This document shows, piece after piece, positions 20,515 to 33,200 of a stretch of DNA of 64,000 bases. The notes under the pieces were generated by a model. The model worked only from the letters and a program-made list of their open reading frames with translations. It was not told where the DNA came from and did no database searches. Every line of letters begins with the position of its first letter. Within the stretch, counting starts at the first letter, position 1. This stretch comes from Leishmania martiniquensis (taxonomy: Eukaryota; Euglenozoa; Kinetoplastea; Trypanosomatida; Trypanosomatidae), in assembly GCF_017916325.1 (NCBI RefSeq), contig NC_090154.1:127001-191000 (forward strand). The letters run 5' to 3'. The translations under genes were made by a program, and so were the position numbers.

Positions 20515-23500
20515 ATGCCTGCCTCATCCTCTAGCACCGTAAGGAAGAGCGCGTCGCCGATGCCGGTCGACTCTGTATCGCTGGCCAAGGAAGCAGCAAA
20601 GCATTTAGCATCGCGCAGGGGCAGTGCTGCGTCGTGGCTGCATCCGCTGTCGTCGAGCGAGGTTCCTGAGTCAGATCCTCCACATAACCCACTCTTTCCT
20701 CGGCATGGGTTACAGTTGGCCAGTGGCGATGACATCATGAACGGAGGTGGCGGCGCCGGGTCATCGAGCCTGCTCTCGGCAACCGAGACATCGCCCGTGC
20801 AGATTCGTGAAGGTAGTGGCTGGAAGTCGCTAGGCAATAGCGCCCGCATCACCTCTGGCAGTAAGCAAGACTCTCGGAGCTGCCGCGGATACGCGCGGCT
20901 GACAGGGCTGTTAACCCGCCGAGGAGGTGATGCGAAATCACGCAAAGCGGTCGCTGTCAGCAACACCGCCTCATTGCAAAGCAAGTGCCCGGAAGGTGCG
21001 CCACATGGTACCACAATACCAGTTTCCAGCGGCGCAGCCGTACGCAATCCTCTTCAGCGCACCGAGAACAACAGTTGTGAGGAGTGTCTGCTGGAGGAGC
21101 TGTGCCTTGATGACGTCAGGTACGACTGGCCCTCCCCGCCATCACCGTCGACCATCTCCGTATCAAACAAGCTCGGGAGTAGTCGAAGCGGTGCCGTCGG
21201 CGTTGCACTACGGTCGAGTGTCGTGAATAGCACCCTCCAAAGTGGTAGCCGACGTGACCTTTCAGTATCGCCTCTTGTTTCGCAGTCGTCCCGCGCCTCA
21301 CCGCAGTCGATGCTGCGACACGACGGCAATAGCGGTACCAATGGTACCGGTATCGACCTGAGCGAAGCACGGTTTGTGCCCCTCGGGTCGACGGATTTGG
21401 CGAATCGCAATGGCAGTCCGCACGGACTTCAGCGATCGTATGGCAGCGGCGCAGACGATGACAAGGCCACTACCTCGGGCACTTTGCGCAACCGGTCGCA
21501 GCGACAGAAGCTGATCAGTGGCAGCTCTCTCTCCACGTCAGCGAGTCAGAGCCTCGCCCACATGGGGAGCACGCGCGCTTCTCAGGCGCTGGCGACACGA
21601 AACACCGGTGACTGTGAGTTCTCCGCGCACGCTTCCTTGAGCGCGCGAAGCGTGCGCGACGCCAAGGTGGCGCTACTGCGGCGTACGCAGCACGGAAACG
21701 GCCATTCCCTGCGCAGCTCCCACACCCACAGCTTGCGACACAGCCACAGCAACGCCAGCATCGGTGGCAGCGACCCGATATCGCAGCGCGTCACAAAAGT
21801 GCGCCCCAGCAGCCGTGATAGACGACACGCAAAAGGCACTGCGGGTCCTCTCATCGGAGGCGACCCTGCCGGATCACCGCATTCTATCGCGGCCGCTGAC
21901 GACGGCCCAGCTCGCACTAGTGTACCACCAGTCCGCGTGGGCTCCTCGCTGACACACTCTCATATGGCTTTTCCCCCTGCCGCGGTGGGGCCAGAGGGTG
22001 GTGGCGGCAAGTCAGAGCACAACATCAGCTCGTGCGTGGCGCACCGTCGGTTTAGCCGCCCCGAGGACAACCCGCTTCTCGAGGTGATGGAGACGTCCAG
22101 CTGTGCGTCCCAGGGCTGGTACGAAATTTGCAATGGCGCCCTCTGCCTGCCCTCAGTAGCGGACCAGCAAGCACGCAGCCGCATGGCGATCGCTGGCTCG
22201 TCGTCAAGCAAGTCGATAGACCCTCGCACCGCTAGTGTGAGCCGTGGTGAAAGCCCTTTCCAGCGATCCTCCAGCACCCGCCGCGGTACCTTCTACCCCC
22301 CTCACATGCCAAGCGGCTTCTATTCACTGAGCCGAACCGGCGGCTACGACAGCAGCACCGACAGCGAGGAGGAACTTCGGCTGCGAGAGCGGCACCGCAA
22401 TCGCTTTGACGAGGTGCTGCGCCAGCTGAACGCCCCGATGAGGTCGATAACCGCCGATGATCGAGGGCCACTGCCGAGTGTGCGCTACAACTCCTCCCTC
22501 CCTTCTGCGAGGGACGCGTCCGTCCGCGCCGACACATCGCAGGCGGAAAACAATAGCTCCGGCGCGTGGGCTGGCATCGGCGGCCTCGACTGGGGGGGTG
22601 GCCTTGTGGCGTTCGGTGCCGCCGGTGGCGGCGGCGGCGGCAGTGCTAACATGAGCACCACAGTGAACGCCAACGGCGGTGGTGGCGGGGACGGTGGCGG
22701 GTGGCTCGGCGTGGGCAGCGCGGCCAGCAGTGAGGAGTGGTACAGGCGCATGCGGAAGAAACTGGAGGAGGAGGAGAAAGCTGAGGCGGCGTCGGCGACT
22801 GTGATTGCGACTGATGTGCACCCGACCTCTGTGACCTCTTCGACGGTATCCGTAGCCACGCACATTCCTGCCACGGTATCCGGCAATCGAAGGCCGTCGA
22901 CGCAGTCAGAAACGCACATGCCTGCTATTGACCGCACCACAGCGTGGAAAGGGCGACTGCCCTGCCTCCTTGCCCGCAGTCGTGCCGACAACTCCGAGAG
23001 CTCTCCGCGTCTCGGCTCGCCGTCCGTACAGCCACAAGGGATGTCGCCAAAGTCGGCCCAACCACCCAAGTCAGCAAATAGCACCGTTTTGGCCTCCGCG
23101 GGTGGGAGCTTTGCGCAGCGCGTTGAGCCAGATTGTGTGGCCCAGATGCAGCTAAGCCAGACATGCGGTACGCTCGGCAGCACCGATGTCGCGGCCGCTA
23201 CAACAGCCACTCGCCCGCCAGAGGCAAGTGACGCGAAAGATGATACTGACGCCACCAGCTCTTGCTCTTCGCCTCCGCGGTTCTGCGCCGCCTCCGTGGC
23301 TGCGCCTGCCAACAGAGCTCAGTATACAGACGCCCCTGGGCCAGTGTCGTCGCCGGGGTTGGAGGCGACCGGGTCATTCTGCCGCATTAGCGACATGCGC
23401 AGAAAACATTGCAGCGCCAACAACACGGGCAGCGCGGAGACTCTGTCACCGCTGGTACCGCCCGCGCCGAAGCGGCCGTCTGAAAGCCTCGGTACAATTC

Positions 23501-23970
23501 CGAACGGGAGCTTCGGCACAGTCTCCCCAAGCCACCACCAGCACGACCTGCAGCACCACAGCTCGCTGCCACGGGTTCCGCAAGCAGCGAATACGGCTGC
23601 TTTGAGTCAGGCACCGCCTGGCGAACGCGCAGGCAGCAGCGCCGTCGCCTCGATTGCGGCACGCGTGCGAAATGGTGCACGACTCTCACTTGTTCAATGC
23701 AGTGCGACCACACGGTCACTGAGCGGCACCTGCGTGACGCCTGCTGAGGACGCAGCCCTCGCCGGCGTTGGTGCTAAAGCGTGCAACTCAGTGCACACAG
23801 AGGCTGACTCAAATAGTGGGGTGCGCCGCAACCCTTCAGCGCCAGCTCGTCAACAATGCTCTTCCGCGAGAGGTCAGATGTCCGAAAATGCGCACTCAGC
23901 GGACAAACCAGCGAGCTCTCCAGATGCGCCAGCCGCCGTTGTCGCGTCGGCGCGCCTCTCCCACGCATGA
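20515..23970 (+). CDS. Low-complexity protein of unknown function, 1151 residues
   Basis: I do not recognise the family. The protein is Ser/Thr/Ala/Gly-rich through most of its length and is probably disordered. Two segments look structured. Residues 610-640 run from an acidic S-T-D-S-E-E-E patch into a charged helix ending in V-L-R-Q-L-N-A-P. Residues about 738-758 hold E-E-W-Y-R-R-M-R-K-K and then a run of acidic residues. Between them is a Gly-rich stretch (about 680-735). His/Ser-rich repeats (H-S-L-R-x-S-H) lie near 400-420. No signal peptide, membrane segment or catalytic motif is seen. The long uninterrupted frame, the ATG directly after an A-rich leader, and the usual upstream tract support a real gene. 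Such proteins in trypanosomatids are often cytoskeletal or signalling scaffolds, but nothing here proves that. Confidence 0.75.
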   Translation: MPASSSSTVRKSASPMPVDSVSLAKEAAKHLASRRGSAASWLHPLSSSEVPESDPPHNPLFPRHGLQLASGDDIMNGGGGAGSSSLLSATETSPVQIREGSGWKSLGNSARITSGSKQDSRSCRGYARLTGLLTRRGGDAKSRKAVAVSNTASLQSKCPEGAPHGTTIPVSSGAAVRNPLQRTENNSCEECLLEELCLDDVRYDWPSPPSPSTISVSNKLGSSRSGAVGVALRSSVVNSTLQSGSRRDLSVSPLVSQSSRASPQSMLRHDGNSGTNGTGIDLSEARFVPLGSTDLANRNGSPHGLQRSYGSGADDDKATTSGTLRNRSQRQKLISGSSLSTSASQSLAHMGSTRASQALATRNTGDCEFSAHASLSARSVRDAKVALLRRTQHGNGHSLRSSHTHSLRHSHSNASIGGSDPISQRVTKVRPSSRDRRHAKGTAGPLIGGDPAGSPHSIAAADDGPARTSVPPVRVGSSLTHSHMAFPPAAVGPEGGGGKSEHNISSCVAHRRFSRPEDNPLLEVMETSSCASQGWYEICNGALCLPSVADQQARSRMAIAGSSSSKSIDPRTASVSRGESPFQRSSSTRRGTFYPPHMPSGFYSLSRTGGYDSSTDSEEELRLRERHRNRFDEVLRQLNAPMRSITADDRGPLPSVRYNSSLPSARDASVRADTSQAENNSSGAWAGIGGLDWGGGLVAFGAAGGGGGGSANMSTTVNANGGGGGDGGGWLGVGSAASSEEWYRRMRKKLEEEEKAEAASATVIATDVHPTSVTSSTVSVATHIPATVSGNRRPSTQSETHMPAIDRTTAWKGRLPCLLARSRADNSESSPRLGSPSVQPQGMSPKSAQPPKSANSTVLASAGGSFAQRVEPDCVAQMQLSQTCGTLGSTDVAAATTATRPPEASDAKDDTDATSSCSSPPRFCAASVAAPANRAQYTDAPGPVSSPGLEATGSFCRISDMRRKHCSANNTGSAETLSPLVPPAPKRPSESLGTIPNGSFGTVSPSHHQHDLQHHSSLPRVPQAANTAALSQAPPGERAGSSAVASIAARVRNGARLSLVQCSATTRSLSGTCVTPAEDAALAGVGAKACNSVHTEADSNSGVRRNPSAPARQQCSSARGQMSENAHSADKPASSPDAPAAVVASARLSHA

Positions 23971-24555
23971 CGGCCAGCTCCCTCCAGCACTGCAGCGGAC
24001 GTATATATTGAGTACTGTAGCAGTTGGCGCCTCGTCTCCTTTTCTCTCTGTGGGTGTGCTTGCGTGTGTGTGTGTGTCTGGCCCAAGCCATGGAATGACT
24101 GCTGATTCTTTCTCTCGTCGGCAACGCTATCGCCGCACCACCGCCTACCTGTGCTGTCCTTCTGCCTCCCTCCTTCTCTGCCCTGCCCTGCCCCCCTTCT
24201 CCCCCACCCTCTGAAAGAGCAGACGAGCCCTTGCTATTTCCCTGAAGGGAAGCTGGCGTGGCTGCGGAGCCCTTGCCTTTCCTGTCGATGTTCCTTCAAC
24301 TCTTCCTTTATCTGCTTGCTTATGTGTTTGCTTGCTTGTTGATGCCCTCCCCCCTCCCCTCTCCCTCCCACCGGTCGTGTCACTGGACGCAGCGGCATAC
24401 GTCTCTCCTGCCCGTTTCGCCTTTTCAAACCTTTTTGTTTTGGATCGCCCCTTCACACGCGCCCAACACTTTCGGCAGCGACTGCATCATGCATTGGGTT
24501 ACCAGCCGATGTGGCGGCTCTCTCTCCCCCTCTCTCTCCCCCTGCTGGTTGGTGG

Positions 24556-24608
24556 TGGGGGAGGGGGTCTGGGCAGCAGCGGAGGCGAAGAAGGGGTGGG
24601 GGTTGGGA
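24556..24608 (+). other. G-rich cluster in intergenic RNA
   Basis: Six G runs of three or more bases occur within about 53 bases, including adjacent runs separated by A, by T or by TT. It has G-quadruplex potential in the sense-strand transcript. No function can be shown. Confidence 0.4.
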
Positions 24609-25758
24609 GTAAAGCACTAAAGGCGAATGCCTCGCCGTCTTGTTTGTATGTGTGGGGAGACAACGTGTGCCCTACTTCGGTCATTATCGATGTGCCCGAC
24701 TGTTGGCGTCTGTGAGGGAACGCCTATGTATGGGCTCTGGGGGGGGCGAATGGCTCGCTCGTAGTGCCTCTCCTCTTTCTACCCGTAATCCCTCCCTCCC
24801 TCCCTCCTCTCATTTTCTCTTTGCCACGCGCACCATCCAACTTCAGCTGTTCTTGGTGACACCGCCGATCGCTTTGACCCCCTTTCTCGGCGAAGATGTT
24901 TTTTTCTTCCAATGTGCGTATGTGTTTGCGGAAATGTGTGAAGGACTCTCTCCTCCCCTCCCTCCCTCTCTCTCCCCCTCTCTATTTAGCAAAGCGGGAC
25001 ACACCCACGCACCCCGACTCATGAAAAGAGTGACAGAGGCAGCGACCCGAAGAGAGTCGCAAGACGAGAGACAGAGTGCGGTGGGCTTCCCCCGTTACAC
25101 ACCTACATGCCAAGACTGACATACCTCCACGCACACGTGCACTGCAGAGGAAGAAGGGCGTGAGGTGAGGCGGAGGCGATAGCCGAGCTGTAACCTGCCA
25201 CTAGGAGCTTCCCTGTGTCATGTGGTTGGCTAGCTGCGCGGCAAAGAGCTCCCATGCGCTCTTCGAACTTGATACAAGAGCAGGGCGCTTCGCGCGACTC
25301 TCTGCTTCGTCGTTCTCCTCTCATGCTTTCCCTCTGTCTGCGCGTGCCAGGCCGTGTGTAGTGGAGCGGTGCTCCCCCACCCCCTCTTCCGCTTCACGGT
25401 ACGCTTTCATGGAAGTATATGCTGCACTGCTCACAGGAAGGGTGGATGTGGTGCCGATGGCGTGTGAAAGCCCCTCTCCACGCCGGAGGATGCCGACCCG
25501 TCTTTTTTCGTGGGTAACGTTCAGTCGATGTTTTGCTTTCCTTCCACTTAACCCCCCACCCCTCCCCCTCTTCTGTTGCCGTTCTTGATGGCATTGTGTG
25601 CCTCCCTCCCACCTTTCCCCTCACCTACGCGTCTCCGCTCGCTCGCTCACCCACTCCTCCCAGTGGAGTCGCATTCAGTGCATGTAGGAGGATACGAGAA
25701 AAGAGGACTAAATAGAACCAAACCCGCACTCCACTACGCCCACCCACATACATATACA

Positions 25759-25777
25759 ATATATATATATATATATA
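25759..25777. repeat. (AT)n microsatellite
   Basis: About nine AT units lie inside the spacer, with no associated gene feature. Confidence 0.7.
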
Positions 25778-25925
25778 CGGCAGCGCCAAGAGCATCTTGA
25801 CGCCGGAAAGCAGCGATTCTCAGGAGGCCGTGCATGTATGTGTGTGTGCGGAGTGGAGAAGAGGCGTCCTCACTGTCCCGCTCCTCTTTTCTTCCTCCGC
25901 AGGTGAGAGAGAACGCGTGAACGAT

Positions 25926-25958
25926 ACACAGACACAGACACACACACACACACACAAA
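25926..25958. repeat. (CA)n microsatellite
   Basis: A CA-repeat run with CAGA interruptions lies in the spacer before the WD40/PDZ gene. Confidence 0.65.
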
Positions 25959-27102
25959 CAACCGTACACACCGGTACCTATACATAAACACGCATACATT
26001 GGTGGCTGCCTGCCTCGCTCCACATTGCTCTCTCGCCTCCCTCCCTCCCACCTGTTCTCCTGCACGACGTTCATGCGCTCTTTCTCTCCCTCTGCCTGTT
26101 TGCCCTGTCGATCGATATCTCGGTTTTTAGGAGCGTGTATGTAACCCTCGATCACGCCGACCAAGCCCACGCTGCCCTTTCGTATCCCCATCGATCGCTG
26201 TCAACGCCGCCTTCCCCCCTTTTTTTTGCTTCTCTCGCTACAGCATCACGCCTGTACCGACTCTCTTTCCCCCTCTCTGTGTGTGAGGGAGGCTGACACT
26301 CAGCGTGCTTTCACAGAGGCGCTGAAGCACAAGCGCCCTCCTCCTCCCTCCACCTCCTCCCTTTCCTTCTGCCCCTTCCACATCAATTCGCCTCGTTGCA
26401 GCATCAACTGCGCATCATCATCGCTTTTCACACACACGCACACTCACACGGGCAATACGGAAAAAGAGAGGGGCGAATCGGCGGGGGCTGAGGAAACGAG
26501 TGCGTGCGTGTGTATCGTCTCTATTGCGATAAAATCGCTGCGGCTTGAGCTGCTGCTTTTCCTCTTCGTTGTCGTACACTGTCCTGCTGACTGTCATCAC
26601 GCTCTCTCCTCCCTCCTCTGCACAGCAAGCGTGTGTGCCCCGCACGGTCATCATCCGCGGCAGTTGAAAGGGCGTCCAAGAGCAACGCAGACACACGCAC
26701 AACAACAAAGCAGTGCGCTCCCCCCTCTTGCTCATCGTCCTGTAATTTTTGGGCGCGTACGCTCTTACTTCCTTGCCCATCTGCTCTTATTCTGTAGCGG
26801 TCTTTCTGGCCCCGTCCCACACATCTGCACTACTGCCGCTCAGCACCCGTGCACCTCATTCCTAGCCGGTTCTTTTCTATCCTTCCCACCTCTACGCTGT
26901 GCCACGTGCCCCAGAAGGGCGGACGTGTGAGCTCTCATCTTTCCTCTTCCCAGTGGCGGCTCTCGGTTGCTCCCTCTGCGGGTCCTCCGCTTGCTGTATT
27001 CACTGTGTACTACTACCCTACCCCCTTTCCCTTCCCCCCCTCCCACAGAGAGAGAGCCCCACGCTCCCTCCATTGCCTTCCTCATTCTTTATTTGACGTC
27101 AG

Positions 27103-27151
27103 CCCTTTTTTTGTGTGTGTGTGTGTCTGCCTGTCTGCGATTTTGCCACAG
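27103..27151 (+). promoter_or_regulatory. Predicted spliced-leader acceptor for the WD40/PDZ gene
   Basis: A T-rich then TG/CT tract is followed by GCCACAG, with AG at 27150-27151, about 94 bases upstream of the ATG at 27245. An in-frame upstream extension to 26849 has no ATG and would be cut off by splicing here. Confidence 0.55.
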
Positions 27152-27244
27152 GAGGAAGGCGACTGGTACGCACACCTGTGCACAAAGAAGCGCATAAAGA
27201 GCTTGACGCCCACGTCTGATCCCTCTCGCTGTGATAGTGTGACC

Positions 27245-30200
27245 ATGTCGCTCTCTTCATCGTATCAGGACGCTCAAGGCGCATCACAGAGTGGCTACAG
27301 TGGCAGCCGTCGTTCCCTATCACGACCGACTCCGGCGCGCTCGACCGTGTTCTATGTGGGGAGAGACAGGGCAAGTCAGAAGTGCACCCCGGTTGCGGCG
27401 TCTCTGCAGCCAGCAATGCATAGTGAAGCATCCCCTTCTGCTTCTCTCTCTAAATTGATCGCGAGCACAGCCTTAGACTCGCGAGCGTCTCCGCCGCAGG
27501 GGTGCGTGACCAAAGATCATGACGCAGAGGTAACAGTTGGTGTGCTGACATCGGCTGCGCTGGCACAGACATCTGTGCAGCCTGCAGACCAGTTCACCGC
27601 CTACTTGTCTACACCGTCTTCTCAGCCTCGTGGCAACTCCCTCGACGGCTGCTCAACTGCCGCGTCTACGCGTCCCTCCTACCGCGTGGCGCAGCGGCGT
27701 GCTCGAGCAGCATCGCTGACCTTCACGTCGGGCGGCCGTGCGCCCTGGTTTGTTTCTCGGCGCTGTGCGTCAGAACAGTCGCTTCAAAGCCGTGCCACGG
27801 GCCTGTCGTCGGCTTATGCTATCGGTCGATCCGGCTCCTTCCCTTCACAGCACGCGGCTGCCCCCGCACCGCCAAGCTCGGCGGGGCTTTCCCACATCCG
27901 TCCGCTTCTGTCGAGCAAGGAGGCAGATTACCTCAACCTAGCCTATCAGCGCAGCTTTGTCGGACGCTTTCGATGTGCCACTCCAGTGGTGGTGCGCACG
28001 CCGGCTGCGGCTACTCTACATGCGAGTCTTGCACCCCCCACCGCCGACGATGGCGCACCGTCGCAGTGGCTCAGCACCAGGAAAGAGCAGGAGGAGACGA
28101 CAGCGACCGCCGCACATGCTGCCGCCACCGATGCCGTGGATGAGGGCGTCAACACCACTCTTTCCGCCTCACCAGACCAGCACACGCACGGCGTCGAGGC
28201 TGACGCGCCGCATGCCGTTGACGCGTCCACACCTCGCGCGGTGGCATCGGGCCACCCATGCTCGCTCGGTGCTGCTGAAAGGCCTCAGCTGCCACTAGAA
28301 CGCCGGTCGTCCGGCACCGGGGTGCCGATTACCAGCAAGGGTGCAGCCCGACGCGGCGCTGGTGGGGGCCGACCTTCATCGGTCCTTGGCGGAGCCCGCG
28401 TGCGCGATCTTCTGCCCTTCTCTTCTGTGTCCGATGTCGTGCGGTCGGCGAGAGCGATGAAGTCTGCTGGCTTGACGGGGAGGCCTTTGGCCGCCTACGC
28501 TGGTGCGCCCGCCGCGAACATGGAGGCGCTGGTGAAGTCGGGCTTGCACACGTCTCTGTGGTTGGCTCTGCAGGATGGCGGACTGGAGGTGCGGAGCATG
28601 GCGAACCCCAATGAGTTGCTGACAAGCCTTCCCCGCAGCGGCCAACGAGTCATCATCACCTCCCTCACCGAAATCTGCGGCAACCGCGTCGTCGCTGGAT
28701 ACACGGACGGTACACTTCATGTTTACGATGCCGTTACGATGGAGGATACGGGGGAGTATCACGCGCATACGGCTGCCGTGACGAGCCTGCTTTATGTACA
28801 CGGCGCTCCCAGACTCTCCCCACCGGCGGGCGCCACTGCCCAGCCACGCGACAAGCGTGAGTCGACGCCGACGCAGTCGCTGCTGCTCACGGGCTCGCTC
28901 GACCGCTCCATCGTGGTCTGGGAGGCCGCGAGCATGTCTTATCTCCACAAGCTCAAGGGCAGCCTACGGAGCATCTCTGCGCTGGCGGCGACCGCAACTG
29001 GCGGGTACGCTTTCAGCGGCTCTGACGACGGGACACTGCGCATGTGGGACGCTGTTCAGGGCGATCAGTTTACTATCACGAAGGAGGAGCGCGCCAAAAT
29101 CGTTAAAAGTAACGGTGCCACGGCCTTGAAGTCAGTTGCATCCCTGCCGCAGCCGCTAATGCTCGCATCGAGCGGTTTACCTTTTGCGGCGGGGCTGTCG
29201 AGCACCTCGGCGCCGATCGACGCGATGCGCGGAAGGGAGGTAGAGGCGGGCGGAGAAACGAGGGCGAGCACGCCCCGGGCTCTCTCGCGGCGCAGCTTCC
29301 AGCGGCCGCTGCTGAAATCGGCCCCGGTAAGCCCCAACGCTTCGTTGGTCGCCGGCTCGTCGGCATTTTCGATCTCTTCAGCCATGACTGATGGTCTCTT
29401 CCACCGGCCCGGGAAGCTTCGCGGCGCTGCCAAGAGTAGCCCTTCAAGCAGCTTTACCGGTGCTTGTAGAGCGCCGTTTATGGAGCGTGGGACTCGTCTG
29501 CCAGCGAAGTCCGCGGACTGTGGCGGCCGGGAGCCATCCTTTCGGTTGCCCTCCCTGCCGTCGTCTCCCCTGCTGGCGGCGGTAGACATCGCAGCGTTTG
29601 CGCCGACGAAGACGGGGACGTCGTCGAGTCTGCTTCGCGAGGGCAGTGTACTGCTGGGCCCTAATGGCAGCATCTCATCTCTCCGCTGCGACTTCGTGCA
29701 GGGGGCAGAAGGGGAAGACGAAGGCCAAGCGGGGGTGGCAGCGGACTCGGCTGCTGCGACGGCCCTTCACCACGGCGTCGGCGACAGGCGCAGCTCCGCG
29801 ACTCGGCGCAATCTCAGGCGCGACCTGAGAAAGCGGTTGAAGAGCCTCAGCGGGACGCGGAGCCCTGCCCTCGCCCCGGCCACCAGCGGGGCAGCAGCAG
29901 CCACCAAAAGGAGAAGCGCATCTGCGGCCCCCGCCACCGGGGAGTCGGCGAAGCAGAAGAAAACGGCATCGAAGAAGGCGATGAAGGCTGCGAAGCTGGC
30001 ATCCGAGGCGACAACAGCGCGCACATGGGAGTCGGCGAAGTCGTTGGAGCAGCGGCTGGAGTTGTGGCTGCACCTGTACCAGCAGCGCGTCCTGTTCTCG
30101 GCGGCATCGTTGCAGCTTACGCAGCTCAACTCTGCCGGGTATGACGCGGTCTCCACGGTTAACTGGCCAATCGAGTGCGCGCACAAGGATTGCGTGACAG

Positions 30201-33200
30201 CGCTGACAGTGGTGGAGGACCGTCTGCTCGTGAGCGCGTCACGCGATGCCACGGCGAAGGTGTTTGCCTTGCCTTCCGGCCAGTACGTTCGTGCACTGCA
30301 CTCATCGCGTCGCATGCCGCTCTCCAGCGTGCTCTATGACGCGAGCGTTGGGCGCCTCTACACCGCCTTTTCAGACGGAAGTCTCGCTACGTACGACACC
30401 CGTATCGCAGGGTTGCCGTTGCTCTCTCAGATTCACTCGCCGCACACCCTTTTCTCGTCCACTTTTGTGCAGCTTCGCATGGCGCCGATGCGGCGCTTCA
30501 TGTGGACTGCAGCCGTGCGTGGGGAGGAGGCACAGGAGACGCCATCGAACAGCAGCCGCGGCGGCGGTGTGTCTTTGACGGTGGTGGGCACCGCTCACTT
30601 TGACAGGACCACCATGGCGCACGGCCCCAACCAGACCGCCACAAGCTATCGTGTGGGCCAGCCTTCGCTGCGTGAGTTGAACGCGGCTGTCTCGCTGCAA
30701 CCGCTCCAGCAGCAGCGGATACGCAACCTCACCGAGCAGGCGACACGCACGACTCGAGTCATGCTCGAGGGGATAGAGCTGACCGACATGCGCCGCTGCG
30801 GCCTGGTGCTGGAGCGTGGCTACGTGCGCTGGCACACATATTGCGTCTTCGCGCGTTGGCGTCAGTGGGCCCGGCGCCGTGCGCTGCGCCCACAGTTTGA
30901 GGGTGTCGTTGCAGTAAGGGCAGAGCGCTGCGCCGAGTCGCTTCTTGGTCGCTACAGGCACCAGTGGCTGAACTGGACGCGTGCGCGCAAACAGGCGTCT
31001 GCTAGCGCGTTGCTCCGGGAAGTGCAACTGCAGCCAAGGAAGGTGTTGCCCCTCTCTGTGGAAAGCGAGGTCAGCGCAGGCCAGCGGCGCGTATGGCAAT
31101 CGATGGCCAGCACCATGGGGAAGCGTCAGCAGAGTATCCTTCTCTCCGGTGCGTACAGGCGCTGGCGTGAGTTTCTGCGCGCCCAACAAGCGCATCTGCG
31201 TCAGTGCGTGGCATTTAACAAACTGCTCTTGTCGATGAACGCCAGCTCCTACCGGCCGAGCAGCTGCATCTTGGCTCGGATAACACGGAAGGCAATGCGC
31301 GGCGCGAACCAGGCGAAGGCGCTGTGGCTTCTGAGAGAGGAGACGCAATTCGGTCAGGCATACGCGTTCCGACGCCGCTGCTTTGATCTGTGGCGCACGT
31401 GTGCTCGACAGCGTCGATGCCGTGCAGCCGCCGCAGCGGATAGCCTGGAGTGGAGTGCGGTGGAGCCACTTTCTGCGACGCTGATCCAACCTGAGCGGCT
31501 GCGCCGCCGTTACTTTGCGCTGTGGCAAGACTTTGCCCTGTGTGTCTCACGGAGCAGACGACTAGCCAGCGAGCTGGACACGCTGCGGGTGGAGTGGGCA
31601 ACTCTGCAAAGAACCTTAGAGTCACCAATGACGGTGGTACAGCTGCGGGAGAAGCTGAGCGCTGCCGAGTCTTCCACAGCCGAAGCGGAAGCAGAGGCCA
31701 CGCGGCTGGCAGCACGGCTAGAGACCGTGGCGATGGAGGCGGCCGCGCTGCGTACGGATGCGGCGTTGAACATGCTCATCGGCGGCTACCGCGTCCCGAG
31801 TGTGCCTCATGCGGCTACCCCGCTGCTTTCATCCACAGCGTCGGCGACGACGGAGCTGTCGTCTATGGGCTCAGTGCGCCGCGGCTCGCTCGCTTCTGCG
31901 TCGGCGATGCCGCTGAACGGCTGCTGCTGCGGTGATGCGGCGGCTTGGGGCCTCTCGCCGAGTGTCGCAGGTGCCGACTGGAGAGAGGAGGAGCGCGCGC
32001 AGCGGCAAGAGGAGGAAATGCTGCTCTGTGAAGTAGGTGCTCTACTACGCGCCCTCAAGGGGAACGCCATGAGATACGATCGCGATGACAAGCTTCTGTC
32101 CGCCGCACATGCGCTTGCACTTCGACTTCCCATCCTCGAGCCTGCCCACAACGCGCAGGCGAGCTTAGAGGGGAGTCAAGGCCGACACTCGCACCTGTCG
32201 CCGCAGAAGCAGCGGACGCCCCGCAGGCTGTCGACGTGGTCGATATCGAGCGCCAAGAGGAGCGGGTCAACAGCTTTGCCGGCACCAATGTTGCCGTCGC
32301 AGCAGCGGCACCGACAGAATTCCTTCGCTGCTGATCCGGCAGGCAGTGCATCGCCCTCCACAGCGAACGTTGCTCTGCCGACAGCGTCCGCTGTTGCGCG
32401 CAACACCATCAGTGCAGCACAAATGTGGGCTGCCCAACCCGCGGAGGAGACATACGCCTGCCTTGCGGACGCCTTCACCGCTGTCTGCGCCAACCTGAGC
32501 GCGCTCCTGCACGTGGCGGCCCTGGAGTGGGGGACGGCGAATGCGACAAGTCGCAGTGCGCTCGCACGCGCAGGCAAAGACGCGACAGAGGGGGCTACAG
32601 AAGTCAGTCCAACTGCATTCACTCCTACCTCGTGGCTCACGCAGGTGCCGCTAAAGCAGCGCCGTGCCATGATTGGTGAGGTGCTGAAACTGGTGACGCT
32701 TTTCGACAGCTTCACGGCGCACAACGACCTCCCCGTGAAGTCTGGAGGAAGCACCTCAACGCGTGGAGGCGCCAGCGCGCGTGCCATGCCGCTCTGCAGT
32801 TTGTGCAGTCGTGACACCGCCACCGCCCTCTTGGAGCGCTCCACGGTGTTGCTGGAGCTCGTCGACCCTCACCTGTGGCCTCGCCAGATGAAGCTAAACC
32901 ACCTGCAAGACGTCCACGCGGCTTCGATCGCGGAGCTGAATGCTACTGTCTCTACAGCGAGCGGCAGCGACCCCGTCCCACAGAACACTTTCATGACTCT
33001 CAGCAGCGCTGGGGGCGGCGAGCCGAACGCATCGTCTGCACCGTCGCTGGGCTTGATGCGGCCGCCCGCGCTGTACCTTTCCGATGATGTGCTGCAGGAG
33101 GCAGGGTCGACAATGATGCAGCAAGACGCGGCGACGTCGGGCATGACACATTCCTTTGGGCAACTTTTCATGGAGCACCGAACCAATCGCTCTGCCTCGA

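Larger units (their letters stand above)
23971..27244. other. Long intergenic spacer before the WD40/PDZ gene
   Basis: 3.3 kb with no supported gene. It contains (TG)n near 24063-24077, a G-rich cluster at 24556-24608, (AT)n at 25759-25777, (CA)n at 25926-25958 and many pyrimidine tracts. All open frames are low-complexity. The predicted acceptor of the next gene is at 27150-27151. Confidence 0.5.

Noticed and set aside
22485..23312. 275-codon minus-strand frame
   Set aside because: Antisense to the 1151-residue protein gene; the Pro/Ala-rich translation mirrors Gly/Ser codons of the sense strand.
26849..27244. N-terminal extension of the WD40/PDZ protein
   Set aside because: The extension has no ATG and lies largely upstream of the predicted splice acceptor at 27150-27151, so the ATG at 27245 was chosen.
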